From contig JBEKLP010000003.1 of assembly GCA_050010135.1 (NCBI GenBank), positions 15,225 through 79,224 of the forward strand: a stretch of 64,000 bases of DNA. Reading direction: 5' to 3'. Both the position numbers and the translations under genes were made by a program. The stretch comes from FEN-1073 sp050010135. Lineage in GTDB: Bacteria; Chloroflexota; Anaerolineae; Anaerolineales; RBG-16-64-43. Under the pieces are notes generated by a model, which worked only from the letters and a program-made list of their open reading frames with translations, had not been told where the DNA came from and made no database searches. Of the stretch, positions 44,338-51,852 are shown piece after piece. The first letter of the stretch is position 1. Each line of letters opens with the position of its first letter.

Positions 44338-44355
44338 CGCGCCTCCCCAATCCTC

Positions 44356-45393
44356 ATGGCCTCCTACTCGCGGCGGACGTTTCTAAAGTTGGCGGGTGCC
44401 TCGCTGACCGGCGTGGCTTGCGCTTCACTCCCGCCGGCAGATCAACCCCCGGTCTACGGACTGGCCCGCAGCACGGCTTACGACACCGTGGTGCATGCCG
44501 AGCCGGATCTGGACGCGCCGGTCCTGCGGAAGTTGCGCCGCGATGAGATCGTCACCGTGCTGGAACAAATCACGGGCGATCACGGTCCGCAGGGAAATCC
44601 GCGCTGGTTCCGTTTGTTGGATGGCTTCGCCCACAGCGGATACCTCCAGGAAGTCCGTTACGATTTCAACCCGGTCGTCTATGACATCCCCTCCGGTGGA
44701 AAACTGGCGGAGGTGACCGTCCCGTATACTCAATCCCGGGATAAACCTTCGGCCGAGGCACCGCCGCTGTATCGCTTGTATTATCAGGCGGTTTTCTGGG
44801 TGGTGGAAACGGTAATGGATGAGACCGGGCATGCATGGTACGGTTTGCAGGATGACCGGCTGGCCCACAAGTATTATGTTTCTGCCGACCACTTGCGGCT
44901 TTTTGCGGAGCAGGAACTGGCCCCCGTCTCGACGGACGTTCCGGCCGAAGCGAAGCGCATCGAAGTGGATTTGACCAAACAATCGCTCACGGCTTTCGAA
45001 AACGACCAAGCGGTGTTTACTGCGACGATTTCCAGCGGATGGCTGCGCAAAGATCCCAAGCCCGGGGAAGGCCGGACCTTAACGCCCATCGGACATTACA
45101 GCGTGTTTGAAAAAACCCCCAGCCGGCATATGGGCGACGGCCGCTTAACGTCCGAGCTGGATGCGAACGAATTGCCGGGCGTCCCCTTTGTGTCTTTTTT
45201 CCACATGCAGGGAACCGCTTTCCACGGGGTCTACTGGCACAATAATTTCGGCGTTCCCTGCAGCGAAGGCTGCATCAATATGCGGCCGAACGAGGCGCGC
45301 TGGTTGTACCGCTGGATCTATCCCACGGTCGCTTATGTTCCCGACCCACCGCAGTTCATCGGTAAGGGGACAAAGGTCTATCTTCACGATTGA
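44356..45393 (+). CDS. Tat-exported YkuD protein with altered catalytic motif
   Basis: The 345-residue protein has a twin-arginine signal (SRRTFLKLAGASLTGVAC), which may also be lipidated at C in TGVAC. An SH3-like region (about 35-110) is followed by a YkuD domain. The motif reads YWHNNFGVPCSEGCINM. The usual His next to the catalytic Cys is replaced by Glu (E304, C306), while the Cys and the upstream HG are kept. This may alter or abolish L,D-transpeptidase activity, or mark a distinct subgroup. An additional Cys sits just before the motif at 302. Confidence 0.88.
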   Translation: MASYSRRTFLKLAGASLTGVACASLPPADQPPVYGLARSTAYDTVVHAEPDLDAPVLRKLRRDEIVTVLEQITGDHGPQGNPRWFRLLDGFAHSGYLQEVRYDFNPVVYDIPSGGKLAEVTVPYTQSRDKPSAEAPPLYRLYYQAVFWVVETVMDETGHAWYGLQDDRLAHKYYVSADHLRLFAEQELAPVSTDVPAEAKRIEVDLTKQSLTAFENDQAVFTATISSGWLRKDPKPGEGRTLTPIGHYSVFEKTPSRHMGDGRLTSELDANELPGVPFVSFFHMQGTAFHGVYWHNNFGVPCSEGCINMRPNEARWLYRWIYPTVAYVPDPPQFIGKGTKVYLHD

Positions 45394-45597
45394 TCTGCAT
45401 TCCGTTCCAAAACTGGTCTACCGTTCCGCGGACGCCCGCAGCGGGAATCCCATCTTGAAATCAAAAATGGCGCGGGTCGGAAAGTCCCTCCGGGAAATCC
45501 GAATGCTACCGCAACGGAAATAATGGCCTTCCGGCGCGGCGATGGTTGGCAGTAATATTAAAGAGTAGAATGCATTCCGGATAATGGTGACAGGCGT

Positions 45598-45978
45598 ATG
45601 ACACACACAGCGTTGGTTGTGGATGACAATCGGGAAACGGCGGACGGCATTGTTAAAATGCTCTCGCTGCTGGATTTCCAGGCTCGGCCGGTTTACAGCC
45701 CGCGGCTCGCCATCGAAACGATGACCCACGGACTTCCCCAATTGCTTGTCTTGGATGTTCACATGCAGGGTGTGGATGGCGGGGAGGTGATCCGCTTCAT
45801 CCGCAGGGATCCTCTCCTGGCGAACGTGCCGATCCTGGCCGTGTCTTCGGACACCCAGGATGCGATCGTTACGGGAATTATGAAGGCGGGAGCGGACGCC
45901 TTTCTCGCTAAACCCGTGGAGTTTGATGATCTGGAAAAGACGGTTGCGGACATACTGACCCGCCGACCTTCGAATTAA
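45598..45978 (+). CDS. single-domain response regulator (receiver)
   Basis: The 126-residue receiver shows the acidic pair in LVVDDN, the phosphoacceptor Asp in LLVLDVHMQG, Ser/Thr in LAVSSDT and Lys in AFLAKPVEF. It lacks an output domain, so it would act by protein contact, as in chemotaxis or phosphorelay. No kinase lies next to it. The groES promoter follows 42 bases downstream. Confidence 0.9.
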   Translation: MTHTALVVDDNRETADGIVKMLSLLDFQARPVYSPRLAIETMTHGLPQLLVLDVHMQGVDGGEVIRFIRRDPLLANVPILAVSSDTQDAIVTGIMKAGADAFLAKPVEFDDLEKTVADILTRRPSN

Positions 45979-46019
45979 GCCTTCGAACCCCCCAAAACGC
46001 GCATCCTCGTGGAAAACCC

Positions 46020-46048
46020 TTGACATTCGATAGCCAGTTGTGTATATT
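46020..46048 (+). promoter_or_regulatory. sigma-A promoter of groESL
   Basis: A perfect TTGACA (46020-46025), a 17-base spacer and TATATT (46043-46048) place the transcription start near 46055, just at the CIRCE element. Confidence 0.85.
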
Positions 46049-46055
46049 ATGCCTG

Positions 46056-46082
46056 CTAGCACTCATGACCTATGAGTGCTAA
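46056..46082. promoter_or_regulatory. CIRCE operator at groESL
   Basis: CTAGCACTC-N9-GAGTGCTAA. Only the first base differs from the CIRCE consensus. It overlaps the predicted transcription start, so HrcA made from 17297 should repress groESL. Confidence 0.97.
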
Positions 46083-46123
46083 CTCTTCAAAACACCAACA
46101 ATTCCATAAAGGAGGTTAGCAAG

Positions 46124-46420
46124 ATGGCCATTTCATTTAAACCGCTTGGCGATCGGACCGTCATCGAGCCGATGGAGCAGGAAGAAACCACTCCCGCGGG
46201 CATTGTTATTCCGGATACGGCCAAGGAAAAACCCCAGAAGGGGAAGATTCTCTCCGTCGGACCGGGAGCGCGCGACGAGACCGGCAAGCGCATTCCGATG
46301 GATGTAAAGGTCGGAGATACTGTCCTGTACGCAAAATATGCCGGCACCGAAGTCAAGGTAGACGGCAAGAAGCTGCTGATTATCAAGGAATCCGATATCC
46401 TTGCCACGGTCGAAGGCTAG
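46124..46420 (+). CDS. groES: co-chaperonin GroES
   Basis: The 98-residue co-chaperonin forms the lid on GroEL. It shows FKPLGDRTVIEPMEQEE, the mobile loop around TTPAGIVIPDTAKEKP, VGPGARDE, and YAKYAGTEVKVDGKKLLII. The ATG at 46124 has a perfect AAAGGAGG. The open frame extends 16 codons upstream through the CIRCE region, which is not coding. Confidence 0.98.
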   Translation: MAISFKPLGDRTVIEPMEQEETTPAGIVIPDTAKEKPQKGKILSVGPGARDETGKRIPMDVKVGDTVLYAKYAGTEVKVDGKKLLIIKESDILATVEG

Positions 46421-46463
46421 GCGAGTTCGGCCAGCGGCCGATCTTACTTCAGGAGGATGAACT

Positions 46464-48107
46464 ATGAGTGCCAAACAGATTGTTTTTTCCGATGATGCCC
46501 GCAGGCGGTTAAAAGAGGGCATCGACATCCTTGCCAATGCGGTGGCCACCACGCTTGGCCCCAAGGGACGCAACGTTGCCTTGGACAAGAAATTCGGCGC
46601 CCCGACCATCACCCATGACGGTGTAACGGTTGCCAAGGAGATCGAGCTCGAAGATCCCTATCAGAATATGGGAGCGCAACTGATCAAGGAAGCCGCCACC
46701 AAGACCAACGACATCGCCGGCGATGGCACCACCACGTCCACCGTGCTGGCGCATGCGATCGTCATGGAAGGCCTCAGGAGCGTGACTTCCGGCATGAACC
46801 CAATGCTCCTCAAGCATGGGATCGAAAAGGCCACCGCCGCGGCGGTGGAGGCCATCCGGGCCCAATCCCAAAAAATAGAAAACAAAGCAGATATTGAATC
46901 CGTGGCCACAAACTCCGCCGCCGACGCAGAAATCGGCAAGCTGATTGCCGAAGTGATGGACAAGGTCGGCAAAGACGGCGTGATTACAGTAGAGGAATCA
47001 AAAACCCTGCAGTTCGAGAAAGAATACGTGGAAGGCATGCAGTTCGATCGCGGATACATCTCCTCCTACTTTGTCACCAGTCCGGAGACGATGGAATCTG
47101 TCATCACCGAGCCGCTATTGCTCATCTATGATAAGAAAATTTCCGCGGCGGCCGACATCGTCCCGGTCCTGGAGAAACTGGTCCAGACGGGGAAACGTGA
47201 TCTGGTCATCATTGCCGAGGAAATCGACGGCGAAGCGCTGGCGACTCTCGTGCTGAACAAACTGCGCGGAATGCTCAACGTGCTGGCCGTCAAAGCGCCG
47301 GGTTTCGGGGATCGGCGCAAGGCCATGCTGCAGGACATCGCCCTGCTCACCGGTGGCACCGTCATCACCGAAGAACTCGGCAAGAAGCTGGAGAACACCA
47401 CCCTGGCCGACCTTGGCAAGTGCGACAAAGTCGTCGCCACCAAGGATGATACGACCATCGTCGGCGGCAAGGGCGATCCGAAGAAGATCAAGGGGCGGAT
47501 CGAGGAAATCAAGGTCGAGATCGACAAATCCACTTCCGACTACGACAAGGAAAAGCTTCAGGAGCGGCTCGCCAAGCTGTCCGGCGGGGTGGCCATTATC
47601 CGCGTCGGCGCGGCGACCGAAACCGAACTGAAGGAAAAGAAACACCGCGTAGAGGATGCCCTCTCGGCCGCGCGAGCGGCTGTGGAGGAAGGGATTGTGG
47701 CGGGCGGGGAAATTTCCCTCCTCAATGCAGCCGTCGCGCTCGATACAATCAAGATGGACTCGGACGATGCCCAGGTGGGCGTCACCATCATCCGCAAGGC
47801 GCTCGAAGCTCCCATCCGGCGGCTCGCGGCTAACGCCGGCGAAGACGGCTCGGTAGTGATCGACGCTGTTCGCCGGAAGTCCGCCGAAACCAAAAACAAG
47901 CACATCGGCTTCAACGTGCTGACCTTCGAATATGTGGATATGATCAAAGCCGGGATCATCGATCCGGTCAAGGTCGTCCGCGGCGCGCTGGAAAACGCGG
48001 CCTCGATCGCGGCCATGATCCTCACCACCGAAGCGCTCATCACCGATGCTCCGGAGAAGGATAAATCGGCGCCGATGATGCCGCCTGGCGGCGGGATGGA
48101 ATATTAA
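46464..48107 (+). CDS. groEL: chaperonin GroEL
   Basis: The 547-residue Hsp60 shows ATTLGPKGRNVALDKKFGAPTI-type start, AGDGTTTSTVLAHAI (ATPase), KAPGFGDRRKAMLQDIA and GGVAIIRVGAATETELKEKKHRVEDAL. It ends in a GGMEY tail instead of the longer GGM repeats. It folds client proteins together with GroES. The ATG follows AGGAGGA, 43 bases after groES. Single copy in the window. Confidence 0.99.
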   Translation: MSAKQIVFSDDARRRLKEGIDILANAVATTLGPKGRNVALDKKFGAPTITHDGVTVAKEIELEDPYQNMGAQLIKEAATKTNDIAGDGTTTSTVLAHAIVMEGLRSVTSGMNPMLLKHGIEKATAAAVEAIRAQSQKIENKADIESVATNSAADAEIGKLIAEVMDKVGKDGVITVEESKTLQFEKEYVEGMQFDRGYISSYFVTSPETMESVITEPLLLIYDKKISAAADIVPVLEKLVQTGKRDLVIIAEEIDGEALATLVLNKLRGMLNVLAVKAPGFGDRRKAMLQDIALLTGGTVITEELGKKLENTTLADLGKCDKVVATKDDTTIVGGKGDPKKIKGRIEEIKVEIDKSTSDYDKEKLQERLAKLSGGVAIIRVGAATETELKEKKHRVEDALSAARAAVEEGIVAGGEISLLNAAVALDTIKMDSDDAQVGVTIIRKALEAPIRRLAANAGEDGSVVIDAVRRKSAETKNKHIGFNVLTFEYVDMIKAGIIDPVKVVRGALENAASIAAMILTTEALITDAPEKDKSAPMMPPGGGMEY

Positions 48108-48130
48108 TCCTAGCCGGATACGTTGCAGTA

Positions 48131-48167
48131 AAAAAATTCCCCGCGGATTTCCGCGGGGAATTTTTTT
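48131..48167. terminator. bidirectional rho-independent terminator
   Basis: A perfect stem (AAATTCCCCGCGG with CCGCGGGGAATTT) with an ATTT loop carries an A-run on one side and a T-run on the other. It ends groEL and also the convergent LysM gene. Confidence 0.95.
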
Positions 48168-48186
48168 ATCTTTGCCAGTCTGCCGC

Positions 48187-48927
48187 CTATGGCGTCGACG
48201 TGCGCATGGGGGTGAGGGAGATAGTGGGGGTAAATGTCGGTGTCGGGCCGAACGTCGGAGACGAGGCGCTGGTCGGCACCCGTGTAGCGATCCCGTAACG
48301 GCAATGCAAAACCAGCCCCACGGTCAGGAAGTTGGGATCCGTGATCTTATTTCGTTTGACGAGGTCATCCACCGTCGACAAGCATCTTGCGGCGATCGCC
48401 TCAAGGTTATCCCCCGCCTGAACCGTTATGGGGATGATTGACCCGGTCGCCAGCCCGGTGGGGAAAACGGTCGGAGTAAACCCGGTTCCCGAAGGCGGGA
48501 GCAGGATCTTCTGGCCGACTTGAATATTATTCGGGTCGAGCGTCGGATTCAGTGCTGTGATTGCCTCCACCGAGATGCCGCATTTTTGGGCAATCGCGCT
48601 GAGCAGGTCGCCGGATAGGACGGTGTATTCCGCCGGGCAAGCCGGCGTGGGGGTTACCGAAGGTGTTTCAGCGGTCGGCGCAAGGGTGATGGACGGAGTA
48701 AACGTAAACGTGGCGTTGGGAGTGTCCGTCGACAATGGCGTGGGGGATGATAGAAACGAGAGCGGCAAAGCCTTGTTGCCCCAGATCCCTACGATCAGGA
48801 GCAGCACGCCGATCATCACTGCCACACCGGTCAACATCCCGATGAAAAAGTTACCCAACCCTTCCTTGCGGCGCGGGTAGAATCCTGAGACATCTCCAAA
48901 ATCCTCTTTGTTCGAAAGATCAGACAT
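48187..48927 (-). CDS. membrane-anchored protein with two LysM domains
   Basis: The 246-residue protein has a cytoplasmic tail, one membrane segment (IGMLTGVAVMIGVLLLIVGIW), a Thr/Pro linker and two LysM repeats: YTVLSGDLLSAIAQKCGISVEAITALNP and ITVQAGDNLEAIAARCLSTVDDLVKRN. A Thr/Pro tail ends the protein. LysM binds peptidoglycan or other GlcNAc polymers. The ATG at 48927 has GGAAGGAGA; the nine upstream codons are excluded. It probably tethers to the wall. No enzyme domain. Confidence 0.9.
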   Translation of the reverse strand: MSDLSNKEDFGDVSGFYPRRKEGLGNFFIGMLTGVAVMIGVLLLIVGIWGNKALPLSFLSSPTPLSTDTPNATFTFTPSITLAPTAETPSVTPTPACPAEYTVLSGDLLSAIAQKCGISVEAITALNPTLDPNNIQVGQKILLPPSGTGFTPTVFPTGLATGSIIPITVQAGDNLEAIAARCLSTVDDLVKRNKITDPNFLTVGLVLHCRYGIATRVPTSASSPTFGPTPTFTPTISLTPMRTSTP

Positions 48928-49081
48928 TTTCTCCTTCCCCCGGTTGCCCTCCAAAGGTTGATTTGATCCTTCTCTTCATTTGTATGCCTTCAGAGAACCG
49001 GACGAATTCATTCTACCGAATTGATCGTGAATGCGCCACAAGCTTAAAAAAAGCGACCTAATCTGATCTATCATACCATTA

Positions 49082-50116
49082 TTATCCGTGAATTTGCCTC
49101 ATTGCCCAGCCGGCAAAATCTCTCAAAATAGGGTTCTGATTTGATTGAAAAGGAAGCAAAAAGGGGATAGCTTCCTCCCGGTGGGTATTGCCCAGGACAA
49201 TGATTAGATTGCGCAGATACCCTTCACGTCCCGTCCGGCGGAGTGGGCTTTTAAAAAAACGAGTTTGCCATTCCTCCTCGGAAAGAATGGTTTCCTGTGC
49301 CGCATTCCGGATGGGAAAATGAGGTCTTGAGCGAAAAGGAGATTCCGTTTCCAGGGGGTTCTTCCGGTTCCAGGGACAGACAATCTGGCAAATGTCGCAA
49401 CCAAAAACCCACCGGCCGATCCGGATGCGAACGTCGTCCGGGATGGACCCGCGATGCTCGATCGTCCAATAGGAGATGCACCTGCCGGAGTCGATCGTCC
49501 GGTCGGGAAGGATGCAGCCGGTCGGGCAGGCTTTCAGGCAGCGATCGCAAGTCCCGCAGCGGTCGAAGGCGAAGGGCGGATCCGGAGCCAGCTCCAATTC
49601 GGTGAGGATAACCGCCAGGAAAAAGAAAGAACCTATCGCGGGATGGATGAGCATGGAATTTCTACCGATCCATCCCAATCCGGCGCGCGAGGCGATCTCC
49701 CGTTCGAGGATCGGGCCGGTATCAACGTATGCCCGATGCTGCAGCCGACCTCCGGAAAGCGAATCGAGATCCCGACAAAGCAACCGCAGCCGGTCCGGGA
49801 TGATCTCGTGGTAATCCACACCCTGGGCGTAGGCGGCGACGCGCCCCTCCAACGGCAGGTTTTCAAAATCCGGAGGCGGCGGATACGGCATCGCCAGCGC
49901 GATAATCGACCGGGCTGAGGGAAGCAACCGGGCCGGGATGGCCCGCATCGACAGGCTGCGTTCCGCCGCCAGATAATCCATCCCGGCTTGACGGCCGGCG
50001 GCGATCCAATTCGCAAAGACGGGGTAATGGTCCGGCGGTTCGGCCGTGGTATATCCGCAATGGACGAAGCCCAGTTCGCGGGCGCGCTTTCGCAGGGACT
50101 CCTTTAAAAGCTCCAT
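49082..50116 (-). CDS. queG: epoxyqueuosine reductase QueG
   Basis: The 344-residue enzyme reduces epoxyqueuosine to queuosine in tRNA and uses cobalamin and two 4Fe-4S clusters. The N-terminal DUF1730 part, the two cluster motifs CGTCDRCLKACPTGC and CDICQIVCPW, and the YVDTGPILEREIASRAGLGWIG segment match. A C-terminal HEAT-like end (GYLRNLIIVLGNTHREEAI) is present, as in other QueG. It lies 13 bases after the CapA-family gene. Confidence 0.95.
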   Translation of the reverse strand: MELLKESLRKRARELGFVHCGYTTAEPPDHYPVFANWIAAGRQAGMDYLAAERSLSMRAIPARLLPSARSIIALAMPYPPPPDFENLPLEGRVAAYAQGVDYHEIIPDRLRLLCRDLDSLSGGRLQHRAYVDTGPILEREIASRAGLGWIGRNSMLIHPAIGSFFFLAVILTELELAPDPPFAFDRCGTCDRCLKACPTGCILPDRTIDSGRCISYWTIEHRGSIPDDVRIRIGRWVFGCDICQIVCPWNRKNPLETESPFRSRPHFPIRNAAQETILSEEEWQTRFFKSPLRRTGREGYLRNLIIVLGNTHREEAIPFLLPFQSNQNPILRDFAGWAMRQIHG

Positions 50117-50129
50117 CGGGCGCGGGTAC

Positions 50130-51821
50130 CTACCAGTCGCTTTTGGAAAAAACGGTGGTGAGGAAATCGGACCGTTCCTTGGCGGTCATTAATCGCGGGC
50201 GGGCGAAATCGACGAAGGTTGTCATGATCAAATCGACTCCGAGATAACGTCCGTCATAGAAAACGTGCCGGTCGATGAACGCATCCCGGCTTCCTTCTTC
50301 CAAATCATACTGGTCGAAGAAGAGGTTTCCCAAACCGTAATGAATGAACGACCGACCGGCGAAAGCGAAGGTTTGCGGAAAATGGGCCTGGCTCCCCGAG
50401 ACGATGAGGGCTCCGGCGTCGGCCATGGCGAGAAAATCGCGGGCTTGCTCCGTGGTCGGTGGATAACGGGAGTATTCATAATATTGAAAGGTCATGACGG
50501 GCAGATAGCCGTCGGCGGTTAATTCCGCCAGTTCGGTTTTCAAGTAGTCGAAATCGCAGGGCGCCGCACCGGGCGAGGAATCGGTCGCCCATTCTCCGTT
50601 GATCCCAGGTTCGTTGCAGCCGATGAAGGCCAGGCGGTTGCCGTTGCGCTCCAGGAGGACGGGTTTCCGGGCTTCCTCCAGATTCTTCCCGCCGCCGTAG
50701 AACGACCAGCCGCGCTGGGTGTACAAGTCCATCGTATAGAGCAGCGCATCCGAACCCCAGTCCCGGATGTGATTTCCGGTCAACTCGATGATATCCACCC
50801 CGATATAATCCAGCAGATCGATGTAGCGCGGATCGGAACAGAACGGGTAGACCCCCGGCGCGGGATTCGGCGGAGGACAATCCTTCGCGAAGGGGATTTC
50901 GTTGCTTACATGGGTCAGGTCGGCCGATCGAAGCAACTCGCCGATGTCCTGGGCCGGGTAGAGCACGCCCTTTTTTTCCATGGTGGAGGCGGTGGCGCGA
51001 ACCAGTGCTGTCGTTCCGGTGAGAATCACGGTGGTGAATTTGGAGGGATCGCGGTTGGTTGCCGGGAAAGTGGAATTCGCAGCGGCCTGATCGATCAAGT
51101 CCGAATCCCCGTAGAGAGAAATCGGAACCGCCAGGGGATAAGCGGCCGGATCGAACGTGTTCTGCATCGGCGATTGTCCGTCTACTTCCAGCACTTTCCA
51201 GCGTGGCTCCACCGATTCCCACGGCACGATCGCCCAAGCGGGGCGGTTGGCCCACGCCGAGTTCAACAATTGATCGCCGGGAACCAACTGGGATGCGCCG
51301 GGAGCCGGATATCCCCACAGCGCGGAGAAAACATCCCGTGTATTCGGATCCAGAAGCAACGGCCGCCCGGCGAACGGGCCGCTCCTTTGCCCGGACCATG
51401 CCTGTTGAAGTTCCTGCAGGGTAACCCCGTCGGCGACAGTTGGAAACGGAGCCACCAGGGCATACATCCATTTGGAAACCTGCCGATCATTGCCGATGTG
51501 GAGTTGGACCGCCCCATCCTCCGGTTTGGAGGTGATTTCCCAACCTTGCGGAGGGGTGAAGGCCGAAAGAAAAGAAGCCGGCAAGATGGGGGAGATCCAG
51601 ATCGAAGAGGGAGTGGGAGTCTGTGTCGCTCCGGGCGGGTGAGTCTCCTTGGATTGATTCGCCGACGGCTGGAACGGCGTACTGGTTTCCGCCGGGGTTT
51701 GATCCGGGATGGAATTTCCCACGAGAGAAGAGGATGAGCCGCCGCGCAGCGTTCCGGTACATGCGGAAAAAAGTATCCCCAAAAGCAAAGAAGTACAAAT
51801 TCCGTGTGAAATTTTCCGCAT
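50130..51821 (-). CDS. CapA-family lipoprotein
   Basis: The 563-residue lipoprotein has lipobox FSAC (Cys21). A long middle segment (about 60-240) with WAIVPWESVEPRWKVL resembles a periplasmic substrate-binding fold. The C-terminal CapA/PgsA-type metallophosphatase domain carries IIELTGNHIRDWGSDALLY and LIVSGSQAHFPQTF. The usual GDVMLGR start reads TGTTALVRA here, so metal ligands are partly missing. It may bind or process poly-gamma-glutamate-like or other polymers, or be catalytically inactive. It lies between polA and queG. Confidence 0.82.
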   Translation of the reverse strand: MRKISHGICTSLLLGILFSACTGTLRGGSSSSLVGNSIPDQTPAETSTPFQPSANQSKETHPPGATQTPTPSSIWISPILPASFLSAFTPPQGWEITSKPEDGAVQLHIGNDRQVSKWMYALVAPFPTVADGVTLQELQQAWSGQRSGPFAGRPLLLDPNTRDVFSALWGYPAPGASQLVPGDQLLNSAWANRPAWAIVPWESVEPRWKVLEVDGQSPMQNTFDPAAYPLAVPISLYGDSDLIDQAAANSTFPATNRDPSKFTTVILTGTTALVRATASTMEKKGVLYPAQDIGELLRSADLTHVSNEIPFAKDCPPPNPAPGVYPFCSDPRYIDLLDYIGVDIIELTGNHIRDWGSDALLYTMDLYTQRGWSFYGGGKNLEEARKPVLLERNGNRLAFIGCNEPGINGEWATDSSPGAAPCDFDYLKTELAELTADGYLPVMTFQYYEYSRYPPTTEQARDFLAMADAGALIVSGSQAHFPQTFAFAGRSFIHYGLGNLFFDQYDLEEGSRDAFIDRHVFYDGRYLGVDLIMTTFVDFARPRLMTAKERSDFLTTVFSKSDW

Positions 51822-51852
51822 CGTAGGAATGAGGCGGTAAAGCCCTAAGGGA

